The notes below the pieces were generated by a model, which saw only the letters and a program-made list of their open reading frames with translations, ran no database searches and was not told where the DNA came from. This document shows positions 25,019 through 35,455 of a stretch of 64,000 bases of DNA, in pieces. Every line of letters starts with the position of its first letter. The stretch's first letter is position 1. Origin of the DNA: Diphasiastrum complanatum (lineage: Eukaryota > Streptophyta > Lycopodiopsida > Lycopodiales > Lycopodiaceae); assembly GCA_029204225.1 (NCBI GenBank), contig CM055112.1, positions 27,085,321 through 27,149,320 on the forward strand, written 5' to 3'. The translations under genes and the position numbers were made by a program.

Positions 25019-25900
25019 TAGATCTAAATGGCGTTCTTTTAAAATGATGGGACAAACATCTTGGCTTGAGAAATATTCACAAATTTCAAGGAAAGTGGAC
25101 ACATCTACGCCCAGGACGGTTGGAGTTTCTTAACAAACTTTTATCATTGCTTAAAGTTGAAATTTAGTCAACAATGGCTTACAAAAATATTTTGAGCATA
25201 TACTCTCTCATGGAGCATCAAGCTAGGCACAAAATACCATTGTTTATGATATGGCGCAAGGAGAATTGCTATCAACACAAAGATATTATTAGACCAGATA
25301 AAAATAATGTTATTGCTGACTTCAAACCTTTGTGCTTTGCTTGGAAACATTTTTTTCTAATCATAATACAATATTAGTCGACGACTCACCATACACAGCA
25401 TGTATGAACAATCCATTCAATTGTATTTCTCGAGAAACATTTGATGGATATAATGATGACAATTAACTCAATGATGTGTTGTGGACATATTTGGAGAGAT
25501 TGAAAATAACTTCTGATGTTCAAACATACATCAAACGAAATCATATCAGTCAATGACAAGTTGTTGAGAATCACTCCCTTTATGGTTATTTGAGACTTGT
25601 CAATGGAAATCCAAATCTTCGCTATGTCAAAGTGGTGTTTCACTAGACGTTGCAGTATCAGAAGACCAAAACAAAGCAAATGTCCAATCCATATACAAGG
25701 AACTTGATGTCGAACAGTTTGAGCTACTATACGGTATTGCATTGGTCTATCCTTACTGGAATTCAAGGATAATGTCACGAGGTGAAGCACTTACTTTTGC
25801 AATGCATTTGGGTTTGAAGAAAGAGCAATTTTCCGAGCAAGATGCAAGAGATTATATCAAATCTCTTGTGTTCAGGTGGAAAAAAGAAATGGGAACTTGA
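25019..25900 (+). pseudogene. Gene Q, last part: FCP1/NIF-like phosphatase domain and C-terminus
   Basis: Begins DLNGVLLK, which resembles the HAD-phosphatase DxDGTL motif with Asn for the second Asp. It continues HLRPGRLEFLNKLL, a stop, STMAYKNILSIYSLMEHQ, then HKDIIRPDKNNVIADFK. LVDDSPYTACMNNPFNCISR at about 25373-25430 matches the layout of the FCP1/NLI-interacting-factor family (VDDSP then PFN). The C-terminal part reads YKELDVEQFELLYGIALVYP, MSRGEALTFAMHLGL and KSLVFRWKKEMGT, with a final stop near 25900. Several frame changes and stops make this a pseudogene. FCP1-like phosphatases remove phosphate from Ser/Thr in proteins such as the RNA polymerase II tail. The Asn in the catalytic motif may make this copy inactive. 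Confidence 0.55.
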
Positions 25901-26279
25901 TTCCACTATCGAAGTCACCAAGTTGTATGTGCGCAAAGATTGCCAACTATTTCAAATTAGATATCTTATTCATATGGGCTTCACAAATTATTTGTGTTTT
26001 TGTGCAAATGTACAATATTATAATTTTAAAATAAAATTTTTATATGCAAAGTGTTGTCGATATGTTCTTTTTATAGATGAGTTAAATCTATGTTTTTTCA
26101 AGGATTTACACAATCAATCCTCCATGAAAAAAAATTCTATCAATTACGTTTTTTGCTATTTAGAGATAAGAATTTTGTATTATTATTTTCATTAAACTTG
26201 AATTATATTTCGAGAGGTATCTCGAAAACGAACATTTAAATGCATGGATAAAAATTTGTCATAAAATTTATGCTTTATC
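25901..26279. other. AT-rich spacer, no gene seen
   Basis: Low-complexity AT-rich sequence; possible 3' region of gene Q. Confidence 0.4.
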
Positions 26280-26590
26280 ATTCCAATATTGGTTAGAGTA
26301 ACCTTTAATAAGACCCAGATAAACACATATTCAATCATCTATAATTGTTCAACATTTCAAAACTGAGATATGTAACTAAAAAACTTTCGTTTGAGATGCA
26401 TAATTTCTTTCGTTAATACCCGATTGGGTTCAATCTCTTCTTCTTCTCTTCTTATCTTCTGGTGTTGGTGCTTCCTCTATTCTGGAGTACTCGCTTTCCT
26501 GAATAGACGGATCAATAAAATGATCATCATCATTTTCAGAATCATATTCTGGTGTTAATGTTAGCATTTGAACTTCATGGTCCTTCATTA
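26280..26590 (-). pseudogene. Family X 3'-end fragment, copy 2
   Basis: The reverse complement matches 46830-47060, sharing TCATTTTATTGATCC, GGAAGCGAGTACTCCAG, GAAGCACCAACACCA and AAAATGTTGAACAATTATAG. Only the end of the family X unit is present. It is joined at about 26590 to copia O. Confidence 0.65.
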
Positions 26591-26610
26591 CTGGTTTAGC
26601 TGTCTTTTGT

Positions 26611-27045
26611 TGCCATGGTTTATGGTGTTTTTCTTACTTTCAAAGCTTATGTAGAAAAGCAGTTTCCTTTCAAGTTGAAAGCTTTGAGAAGTGATAGTGG
26701 AGGAGAATACACTTCCAATAAATTTAAAGACTTTTGTGAGAGAGAGGGTATTCAAAGAGATTTTTCTTGTTCATATACTCCTCAGCAAAATGGAGTTGCT
26801 GAGAGAAAAAATAGAACTTTGTGTGAATGTGCAAAAGCCATTAGGCTAGAAGCTTCTCTGCCTAAAGAATTTAGGGGAGAGATAGTTGCATGTGCAAACT
26901 ATCTTTGTAATAGGCTTTCAAATCTTGCAATAGGAGGAAAGACACCATTTGAGATGTTGTATAAGAAAAAGCCTAAGGTAGATCATCTTAGGATTTTTGG
27001 CTATGTATGCTGTGTGCATGTGCCTACAACTCATTCTATGAGCTA
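26611..27045 (+). pseudogene. Ty1/copia element O, integrase fragment
   Basis: About 140 residues of integrase core: KALRSDSGGEYTSNKFKDFC (second Asp), SYTPQQNGVAERKNRTLCEC (Glu), then GKTPFEMLYKKKPKVDHLRI. It is closest to elements A and G. The first Asp and all other domains are absent. It ends abruptly at about 27045 in other sequence. Confidence 0.85.
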
Positions 27046-27059
27046 CCAAGGTTTGAAGT

Positions 27060-27480
27060 CAAAACTTACCTAAAATCGTTTTGGAGACAAACGTTGCCAC
27101 CTCGTCACTTCCACCGAGGAGATGTAGATACTCAAAAATCCACATCTAGATTTACATTCTTCTTTGATGGCGGTCCTATCTCATGGAATGGTCGTAAGAA
27201 AACCTCTATTGCTCTTTCCTCCACTAAAGCAGAATACATTGCTGCTTCTCAATCCATTAAGAAAGCAATTTGGTTGAGAAGTTTATTGTCATGAATTAGT
27301 ACACTCCTAAAATTACATTTTGTGATCATCAGAGTGGTATTGCCTTATCGGATATTTCACTCTAGGAGTAAGCACATTGAGATTCAATATCACTTTGGCA
27401 GGAGTAAGGTTCTCGAAAGATTGGCACATTGTTATTTTGATTCTAGTCAAGCTTTGAAAACCTTTGTTCTTGTCAATAAA
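27060..27480 (+). pseudogene. Copia RNase H fragment
   Basis: Encodes HRGDVDTQKSTSRFTFFFDG, GRKKTSIALSSTKAEYIAAS and KKAIWLRSLLS, then in another frame SGIALSDIFHSRSKHIEIQY. These are the copia RNase H signatures (KSTSG..F, SSTEAEY, RSKHI..). It comes from a different subfamily than O and is broken by a frameshift near 27292. Confidence 0.8.
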
Positions 27481-27488
27481 GCATTATT

Positions 27489-27700
27489 ATGCATCATCAC
27501 TTAGGACACTTGAATTATGCATCTATTTCGAACATGTCCAGACAATTCCTAGTACTTGATCTCGACTATCCTTCTGGTAAAGTTGATCTCCCTGTCTGCC
27601 ATAGCTGCATTACATCATCTTCGGATTCACTGTCGTCTGGAGTAGACGAGTTAGGACCTTCAATAGGAATAGTCAACTTAGGAACATTAAATTGATCTTC
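27489..27700 (+). pseudogene. Copia integrase zinc-finger scrap
   Basis: HHHLGHLNYASISNMSRQF, then LDLDYPSGKVDLPVCHSC, reads like the HHCC pre-integrase region. It resembles element N (LDLDYHRKKVELPVCQDC near 63950). Confidence 0.55.
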
Positions 27701-27712
27701 GATAAATAGCCA

Positions 27713-28065
27713 AACTTGTGCCAATTAGAGTGTAGACAAGTGTAATGCTTTTTTTTTATGAAGTTTAAGAGGTCCAATAGGATTTAGAGGTGGAACCATG
27801 TGTGGTCCAATAGGAATTTGAGGTGTGCTTGAATATAGTCCAAAAGAATTTAGAGGTGCATGGATCAATGGTCCAATAGGATTAAGAGGTGGCAAAGTGT
27901 GATCCAATCATAATTAAGCATAGTGGTAGCTCATGAATCTACTAATATCATTGTACTCCTCATTTGGATCTAATTGATTTTGAGATTGAGTGGATTTTGA
28001 GTGTCATTGAATTTCTAGCTTTCTCTCTCTACTTGAGAGCTCATGATGGTTTTTCTCTCTCTACT
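27713..28065 (-). mobile_element. Partial LTR, inverted relative of the solo LTR at 3010-3727
   Basis: The minus strand matches about 3220-3580 of the solo LTR, including the repeated CCTATTGGACC motif. It is truncated on both sides and abuts the DUF7869-type gene remnant at 28066. The frame at 27725-27907 is LTR sequence, not a gene. Confidence 0.7.
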
Positions 28066-28985
28066 ACAAAGCTGCATACGGACAAGGATCTAGGAAGACA
28101 TTTCATGGAAACACAGGAGATGGCAAAGGCAATAATGCAACAATATGTTGATAACAATGCTGAGCAAATGCCACATAAGAGTAAGACTACTTTTGATGGA
28201 GAGAGAGAAACACAACAAGTACTATCGGGCATCTACAAACAACAAGACATATTGAGAGAAATAAACATGACACTCACAAGTCTGGGATTAAAAAACATAT
28301 CACATTCTACGTTTAGCAGAATTCTAAAAACTGTATTCAAAGAGGTGTGTCTTTCCAAATCCAGCCCATTTTCAAAATGTGACATATGCACGACATTAAA
28401 AATGAGGTTAGAATCCACAAAGGTTGTTGGAGAGCGAGCAAGAATATTCATGGAGAGGAGAAAACATATGCTTGCCCAAATGAGTTGTCGCAACTTGTAC
28501 TATTCTTGGAAGCAAAAAGCTTGTTGTGAGGCTAGTAAGAACTTGTGCATTATACATGACAAAATGGACCACATGAAGACATGCATACCACGACTAGAGC
28601 CACATCCAAAAAGTTTAAGTCGTGTGATGCAATACGCCCATGAACATAAGTCATTCTTTGAGTGAAAATGTTCACTTTAAAGCATTGCCAAGAACTCTCT
28701 ACTTACAACTTGATAATTGTGGTAGCGAGAACAAAAATAGATACTTGTTTGTATTTCTCTTCTTTTTTACAGCAAGGAACATTTTTGAAATGATACATGT
28801 TGGGTTCTTAATGGTGGGCCACACACATGAAGATGTCGATGCAATGTTTAGCAGACTGTCAGAGAAGCTACGGACGGCTTGTGTATTCACTTTTTCCCTT
28901 CATGCCTTCATCTTGTACCATACTTAATGCAAGAAGTACCAAATTTCAAAGGTTTTATTGAAGATTATTTATGTGATGCAGGAGA
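28066..28985 (+). pseudogene. DUF7869-type gene R, first part
   Basis: The frame from 28066 reads KLHTDKDLGRHFMETQEMAK, FSKCDICTTLKMRLEST (Cys pair) and CIIHDKMDHMKTCIPRLEPH. After a break near 28630 it continues LPRTLYLQLDNCGSENKNRY, IHVGFLMVGHTHEDVDAMFS and RLSEKL. LQLDNC..ENKNRY followed by VGHTHEDVD..FSR is the signature of the plant DUF7869 family, a widespread uncharacterised domain that looks like a degenerate transposase or nuclease fold. An internal deletion of the domain's first part and a frameshift near 28630 make it a pseudogene. It is then cut by element B at 28986. Confidence 0.7.
28981..28985. repeat. 5-bp target-site duplication of element B, left (GGAGA)
   Basis: GGAGA before the LTR TG; exact partner at 34542-34546. 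Confidence 0.95.
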
Positions 28986-29632
28986 TGTGAAAAATACAGA
29001 TCCTAAGTGGATCTAAACTCCAAGATCATTGGCTTGAATGCTTGCACTCCAAACTACATAAGCTAGGAATTGGCAACACATTCTATGCTACCTAGAATGC
29101 AAAGAACTTGATCAAAAAACATTTATCACAAATGGAAACTTCCATAATCATCAAGTGCGGCCCAAAATAGCATTATACAGTCCATAATACATCAGCCTAC
29201 CACTTTTGAAAAGCACCTAAGATCATACACACAAAGCTTGAACTCAATCACTACACAATGCCAACAATGGAAGGAGAACCCAATAGAAAAATCTCTCATT
29301 AAGCAAATGAATACAATGGATCTGCTCCAACCTGTTTCTCCACGGCCTACCTGCTATATATAGCTGAGAGAGATGACTCTCTCTCCTCTCTCTACACCCT
29401 CCTTACCTAAAATATGCCCTATATAGGTAAAATTGGCATATATGTCCAAAATACATGAAAATGGACTCATTTCGAAGGTCTTGAAGTTTGACACTTCTTC
29501 ATACTGAAAAAATACACTTACTAAAAATATCTAGACCTGTTTCACACGTGTGAAAAGTCAGATCCTAAACTATGTGCCATTTTTAGCAATTTTGGCCTAA
29601 AACTAGACAAGGAAATGTTGACAATTTTCACA
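28986..29632 (-). repeat. Element B 3' LTR (647 bp)
   Basis: Contains CACACGTGTG at 29543-29552 and a short CT tract near 29380. Partner at 33895-34541. Confidence 0.93.
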
Positions 29633-29645
29633 CTCCCTCTTCAAC
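29633..29645 (-). other. Element B polypurine tract
   Basis: Minus strand AAGAGGGAG next to the 3' LTR. Confidence 0.8.
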
Positions 29646-32600
29646 TTAACTTGCTAGTTTTACAACACTACTTTGTTCCAACTTAAGAATGATCTCCATC
29701 ATCAGAATAGATCTCTTCTCAAGGATCCTAATATGTACAAAATAGGACACAACATAATTGATATAGATAATAGTGTCCATATAGGATGCTTCACTATTTC
29801 TTACATCAATTTTACATAGAATCATAAAAATGGTACATGTAAAAGAACATAGAATCTCAATTAATGAATTCCTCCATGTATCCATCTCTGGTTTCTCTGT
29901 AAAATAGCAGCAAACAAGTTGTAAATGAAAGTGATCAACAAGTGTTTGCATGCCTCCTCCACATTTCACTATACATATAGTGAATGCAACATGTATCTCC
30001 ATGAATGAACTTCCATCACCACCTTGCCTTTGTAGATCTTCAATCCATGAAAGCCTTTGAGTGAATGAATGCCAAAAAGATGTGTTCCCTACTCCATTTG
30101 AATGACCAAAACCTGAACTTGAAATACTTGAAGTACCTCCACAAGATTTGCACACAACGCTTGATCCTACAATGTCAACAAGTTGCCAATTTGCCAACAC
30201 TAGAATACTAGATCTTGAACTTTGTTCAAAAGAAAACATATTGACCACTTCAATACCTTTCAAGATCTGAATGAATTCATGTACTTGATCATACAAACCA
30301 GCAATGATAACTATTCCATCTCCAAGATCCAAAGGATGCAAAACTATGGAACTAGTTTTATTGAAATTTGACAATTTCAACACATTGACATAACAATGTT
30401 CATACATGAGATTAGGCAAGTGAGGTAGAGTAAGAAGACACTTCCTTGCAGCTCCAAAGACCTTACTTGAACCTTCAAGAACCTGTAAAAACAGATCCAA
30501 AATGCCTTGACCATTTGTCTCTTCTTTGATGCTTTTCACTAGCTTCGAATTGCCACTTGTCTCTTGGTGTTGATGAAGCAATCCAAGATCAACCTCTTGA
30601 TCTTCCAATAAGACATCAAAGATCTTGCATATGTGAACATCTTCAGATCTGAAACTCTGAAGATACTCCCTCTCAAACACATGATTAAGATCCCACAAGA
30701 TCTCATCAATGCTCAAATTTGACCCTTCACTATAGTTAGTGAAAACAATGCCACCATCATAAACCAAAAGATAGATTCCAACATTTCCATTTAACATGAA
30801 GTAGAGTAGGTGAAGATGAGTATCAAACCTAATCAAAACAGCCCTCTTGAGTTCATAACAAACCTCAATAAGCTCACCAATGATATCTCCCTTGCCTTGA
30901 AGAAGTTGCCACTTGAGTTGCTCCATGTAGTCTTCTTCAACCAACCTTTTGCCATCTTGACCATGAATGAACAATCCACCACAATCATAGAATGCTTTGA
31001 GTTGATGAAGAGATGTTAGATCCATGCTTTGGATCTTCCCAAGAACCACTCTTCCATTGCCCTTTCCTTCACAAGACTCCCTCTTAATGCTAGCACCACA
31101 AAAGTTAGAAACCTCCCTCTTGATAGTTGCACCATAAGAAGTAGAAGACTCTTGAATATTAGAAGCCAAGAAAAGAATCCTTAGTACCTTCAACATAAGA
31201 GTGATTGAAGTACTCTCTCTTTTCAAACATGAACTTCTACTCAATGATTTAGGTAATGAGTCATATGATAATGATTCTTCCTCACTATCGTTCATAAAAA
31301 CATCATTCAAAGTACATCCTACTTTGAACACTTCACATACTTCTCTTCCTTTTGACTTGTGATCTCCCTCACCAAGTCTCATGATAGAAACCTTTGATCT
31401 ACTCTTTTTATGAAGAAATGTGACACCACTTGTTGCACAAATGACTTTATCACAAAAAGATGTAAAAGAACCATTTCCTTCAAGCATGCTCAAAGCACCA
31501 TCATCTTTTCCCACATGATTACATACATCAATATGAAAAGAATTAGAAGAACAACCATCTTCTTGCAAAGAATGACACTTAGCATCTCCATCTTTTTCCA
31601 TATGAACAAACAAGTCATTAGCAACAATCACTTCCAAAGAAGAATCTTCATCAACTCCATTGATGAAGTTAGCTCCTTCCTTACCTTTTCCATTTTTGCA
31701 CTTGCCATCTAGCACCATTGAAGAACCAACAAGCCTTGGAAGTCCATGAGTAGAAGAGTACAAACATGATGCTAATTTAGCTCCACATGACTCCATATGA
31801 CTAGTAGGTAACACTAGTGCATCTTCAAGATCCAATGGATCCAAAAAATTGACCATAGATTCACCAAAGCTTGCCAAGTTAGCACAACAATTATCATCTC
31901 CAAGAAGTACATTAGATCTCAACCTAGATCTAGCATTTTGTTTCTTATGGCATTCATTTGCAAAATGTCCTTTTATCCCACAATAAAAACATTTGAACTT
32001 GGACTTATCTTGCTTCCTACTTTGCAAAGAAGAAGAATGCTTTCCATGCTCCAAACTACCTTGCTTGGACCACTTGCCTTTGAACTTGCCCTTTGTGAAA
32101 AGAGCTTCTTCATCTCCACCTTGTGTTGATGCACCACCACCTTTGGCTTGCAACCTATGCTCTTCAGCCACCAAGATCTCTTGCAAGTCATTGACACTTG
32201 GCAAGGACTTTTGTATAGCAAAGCATTGTACAAGGTTAGAATGTTCATCAAGCAAACCATTCAACATGACTTGAACTAGTTCCCCATCCTTTATGCTTTC
32301 ATCTATGCATGCTAGATCATCATTCAAGGATTTAACCTTCAAGACAAATGAATGTGCACTCTCTCCCTCTCTTTGACAACTTTGGAAGATTTGCCTTCTT
32401 AGGGTGAGAACCCTAGATGTGGATTTGGACTCATAGATCTTCTTCAAAGCATTCCATGCTTCACTTGAAGAAGTACATTTACCAACTTCTTTAAGAAGTT
32501 CATTGGTAACATTCATCTTTATGATATGTAAGGCTCTTTTAGCCCTTCTATCAAAATTTAGTTGCTCTTGAAGAATTAGAGGTCTTTCTTCAATTCCCAC

Positions 32601-32786
32601 AACTATATCCATTAGCTCATTCAACTCTAGTAAAGACTCCATCCTCACTTTCCAAGTTGAATAGTTTGTAGAGTTTAACCTCTCTTTAGCTTCCAACATG
32701 ATTCCACCATTGGATGTCATGATGCTAAAATCTTCTTGTGTCCTTAGGCTCTGTTCTAATGCACCTAGCACTCTCCTTTCTCTCAA
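29646..32786 (-). CDS. Element B gag plus large unknown region, 1046 aa
   Basis: Residues 1-230 are copia gag (STWKVRMESLLELNELMDIV, GESAHSFVLKVKSLNDDLAC). The zinc knuckle is at 266-279 (C266, C269, H274, C279 in CFYCGIKGHFANEC). Residues 280-1046 match no copia domain I know: there is no DSG protease, D-D-E integrase or YVDD. Three blocks of this tail recur in other elements: 446-500 (KVICATSGVTFLHKKSRS, MRLGEGD, GCTLND) in P at 38480-38645; about 780-860 (EDQEVDLG, LVKSIKEE, FLQVLEGSSKVFGAARKC) in H; and the last 70 residues (CKIDVRNSEAS, IILKLEQSSVVK) in H. A 3.1-kb frame without stops in a young element suggests recent selection or a recent origin. The function of the tail is unknown. 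Confidence 0.85.
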   Translation of the reverse strand: MRERRVLGALEQSLRTQEDFSIMTSNGGIMLEAKERLNSTNYSTWKVRMESLLELNELMDIVVGIEERPLILQEQLNFDRRAKRALHIIKMNVTNELLKEVGKCTSSSEAWNALKKIYESKSTSRVLTLRRQIFQSCQREGESAHSFVLKVKSLNDDLACIDESIKDGELVQVMLNGLLDEHSNLVQCFAIQKSLPSVNDLQEILVAEEHRLQAKGGGASTQGGDEEALFTKGKFKGKWSKQGSLEHGKHSSSLQSRKQDKSKFKCFYCGIKGHFANECHKKQNARSRLRSNVLLGDDNCCANLASFGESMVNFLDPLDLEDALVLPTSHMESCGAKLASCLYSSTHGLPRLVGSSMVLDGKCKNGKGKEGANFINGVDEDSSLEVIVANDLFVHMEKDGDAKCHSLQEDGCSSNSFHIDVCNHVGKDDGALSMLEGNGSFTSFCDKVICATSGVTFLHKKSRSKVSIMRLGEGDHKSKGREVCEVFKVGCTLNDVFMNDSEEESLSYDSLPKSLSRSSCLKRESTSITLMLKVLRILFLASNIQESSTSYGATIKREVSNFCGASIKRESCEGKGNGRVVLGKIQSMDLTSLHQLKAFYDCGGLFIHGQDGKRLVEEDYMEQLKWQLLQGKGDIIGELIEVCYELKRAVLIRFDTHLHLLYFMLNGNVGIYLLVYDGGIVFTNYSEGSNLSIDEILWDLNHVFEREYLQSFRSEDVHICKIFDVLLEDQEVDLGLLHQHQETSGNSKLVKSIKEETNGQGILDLFLQVLEGSSKVFGAARKCLLTLPHLPNLMYEHCYVNVLKLSNFNKTSSIVLHPLDLGDGIVIIAGLYDQVHEFIQILKGIEVVNMFSFEQSSRSSILVLANWQLVDIVGSSVVCKSCGGTSSISSSGFGHSNGVGNTSFWHSFTQRLSWIEDLQRQGGDGSSFMEIHVAFTICIVKCGGGMQTLVDHFHLQLVCCYFTEKPEMDTWRNSLIEILCSFTCTIFMILCKIDVRNSEASYMDTIIYINYVVSYFVHIRILEKRSILMMEIILKLEQSSVVKLAS

Positions 32787-33882
32787 TAAATGAAGAAGGA
32801 GAAGATCTTAAAAGATTTAGAACCCTAAATGACCTCTATCTTGAAACTATTTGGCTTTCAAGCATAGAAAGGAAGATTGAAACACATGCAACACTTTGCA
32901 CACACTAAGAATGGATTACAAACTCAAACCAACCTGAACACACTCTTGCTTAAGCTCTCAAACTTTCCAGCAAGTGACCAAATCAAGTTATGGTGTGAAG
33001 AGTTACTTGCATTCTTAGAAAATACCCAAAACTAGGATGCCAAAATTACCTAGTAATGAACAAACTTGATCAACATATGATCACCACACTAAGATATTGA
33101 TTCAACCTGTAAAACCACATGTAAACCACACTTCTAAAAGTTTATAAACTCCAGCAAGTGATAAATACAAGATTTAGAGGTGAATGAATGAGCACACTTA
33201 GTGAATCACAAGACTAGCTTCACTATCTTGTCAAAATTTGGTGTTTAGATGTAGATCTAAGATCACTTCACATGAGAATGTTCCTCAACCTGTTAAGAAC
33301 CTGAAAACACACTTGCATAATGGTTAACACCTTCCAGCAAATGCTCCAATCAAATTACATAAGGAGAGTTACTTACATGCTCAACAAAGTACACCAAAAT
33401 TTATGCCAAAATTGATGACAATCTTTACAATATGCTCTTCACAATGGAGCTTACAATATGTTCACCCAAAAAAGGGGATCTTTCATCCAAATGGGAGCTT
33501 TGCTCAGCCTTTAGGAGAATTACAACTCACTCAAAAGAGCATTTGTCATCCACTTAAGGAGAAGTTTCATCCACTTAAGGAGAGTGTTCATCCAAGAATG
33601 GAGATTGTCAACAATAGGATTGAAAAGAACATTGTTAGTATTGAATATGCACAAGCCTCACAATCAACAAATGATTAGGTGTTATGATCTGATCCAAAAT
33701 AGTTTCTTTTCAGCCTCTGATCTTCAATAGACCTGAAATATGCTTTTGATCCACAAGTTCAACTCACAAAACAAAGGTTAGTAAGATTTGATCAACAAAG
33801 CAATGCAAAATCATGCTAGAACTTGATCAAACATCCAAATATCACCAAAAATGGAATACTTACTATGAATAGAAGCCAACCA
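32787..33882 (-). other. Element B 5' untranslated leader
   Basis: About 1.1 kb between primer site and gag start. A short direct motif (CATCCACTTAAGGAGA) occurs twice near 33550-33590. No coding sequence is supported. Confidence 0.65.
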
Positions 33883-33894
33883 GCTCTGATACCA
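33883..33894 (-). other. Element B primer binding site (tRNA-iMet type)
   Basis: Plus strand GCTCTGATACCA immediately left of the 5' LTR. Confidence 0.92.
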
Positions 33895-34541
33895 TGTGAA
33901 AAATACAGATCCTAAGTGGATCTAAACTCCAAGATCATTGGCTTGAATGCTTGCACTCCAAACTACATAAGCTAGGAATTGGCAACACATTCTATGCTAC
34001 CTAGAATGCAAAGAACTTGATCAAAAAACATTTATCACAAATGGAAACTTCCATAATCATCAAGTGCGGCCCAAAATAGCATTATACAGTCCATAATACA
34101 TCAGCCTACCACTTTTGGAAAGCACCTAAGATCATACACACAAAGCTTGAACTCAATCACTACACAATGCCAACAATGGAAGGAGAACCCAATAGAAAAA
34201 TCTCTCATTAAGCAAATGAATACAATGGATCTGCTCCAACCTGTTTCTCCACGGCCTACCTGCTATATATAGCTGAGAGAGATGGCTCTCTCTCCTCTCT
34301 CTAGATCCTCCTTACCTAAAATATGCCCTATATAGGTAAAATTGGCATATATGTCCAAAATACATGAAAATGGACTCATTTCGAAGGTCTTGAAGTTTGA
34401 CACTTCTTCATACTGAAAAAATACACTTACTAAAAATATCTAGACCTATTTCACACGTGTGAAAAGTCATATCCTAAACTATGTGCCATTTTTAGCAATT
34501 TTGGCCTAAAACTAGACAAGGAAATGTTGACAATTTTCACA
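33895..34541 (-). repeat. Element B 5' LTR (647 bp)
   Basis: Same length as 28986-29632. Differences seen near the AAAAG/GAAAG, GACTC/GGCTC and ACACC/AGATC positions and two more around the palindrome. CACACGTGTG at 34452-34461. Confidence 0.93.
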
Positions 34542-34546
34542 GGAGA
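34542..34546. repeat. 5-bp target-site duplication of element B, right (GGAGA)
   Basis: Exact partner of 28981-28985. Confidence 0.95.
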
Positions 34547-35455
34547 CACATTGGTTGGCCACAAATAACCTCTACAAATTTGCTTTTTTGTTAGAGATGG
34601 CATTCTTGTCATGCAATACATGATGAATTCTACAATGAAAACTTGGAAACCACAAGGTGGAATACAATTATGGAAGCAAGACACAAACAATTGTCCAATG
34701 TTGCCTAAAGGAGATCCTCATGCATTACCACTTTTGTTGACCCTCAAGGACCAAATTATGATTATTGATGGAATAAATAAGCATATTTAATTTTGGAAGA
34801 AATATATGAAAAATAGACATGTCAATCCAAATTATAGAGATTTTATTTTGCTTGTAATTGCATATTGGAAGAATATTATCAACATTTTAAATTCAGATGA
34901 AATCATTGAGAGTCATGTTCATCTGATGGATGGTTTTTGGCCTAGGACGAGATGGATGGATGTTAATATTGACAATCCAACTAGCTTGATAGAAGATGAA
35001 GAAGAGGAAGATGAAGAACACTATTGTGGTTTATTGAAGGAGAAACCGAAGGAGCCATTCAAGCCTCATATTGATGTGCATAAAGACCAATTTGTGCTGG
35101 TGCGCCCCAATGACAAACTATATCCAATTTGGCTAGGTGTTACCCTTTTGGATGTAAACCAACAAAAGACATCACCAAACTTCTTGAAAGTGCTTGTTTA
35201 ATATTGGGCTCCCATTTGTAGAGGCCATGCTTCTGATGTGGAAAGATATAAGGATTGTTGGACTAAGCAATGGAGAAGCAATCCTTGTGATCCATAGCGT
35301 TGGGAGCCAATTTCCACTGTGTTGTGGAGTTGGCGGCCAAGACGACATCCAAATCAACTGAAGAACATCAAAATACCCACCAAAATTGTTGAGAATGCAC
35401 AAGCTAATTTGACACTATTGTCAACCAAAGACAACGAAGTTCTAGAAGAGGATTA
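34547..35455 (+). pseudogene. DUF7869-type gene R, second part
   Basis: Reading resumes after element B: FVRDGILVMQYMMNSTMKTW, KPQGGIQLWKQ, LPKGDPHALPLLLTLKDQ, then the frame at 34806 (YWKNIINILNSDEIIESHVH). An acidic run EDEEEEDEEHYCG follows, then DVHKDQFVLVRPNDKLYPIW and LGVTLLDVN, a BAH-like or Tudor-like C-terminal block usual in this family. A stop near 35200 interrupts APICRGHASDVERY and ISTVLWSWRPRRHPNQLK. The end is at about 35455. At least four stops are present. With 28066-28985 it made one gene. Confidence 0.6.

Larger units (their letters stand above)
28986..34541 (-). mobile_element. Element B: complete non-autonomous copia-type element, 5556 bp
   Basis: Two 647-bp LTRs (TGTGAAAAATACAG .. 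AATTTTCACA), a GGAGA duplication, a tRNA-iMet primer site, a polypurine tract, and one long open frame. The LTRs differ at about six positions by eye, so the insertion is young but older than A. The frame has gag and a zinc knuckle but no protease, integrase, reverse transcriptase or RNase H. The element must rely on another copia, possibly one like I or A, to move. It is on the minus strand inside gene R. Confidence 0.93.
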
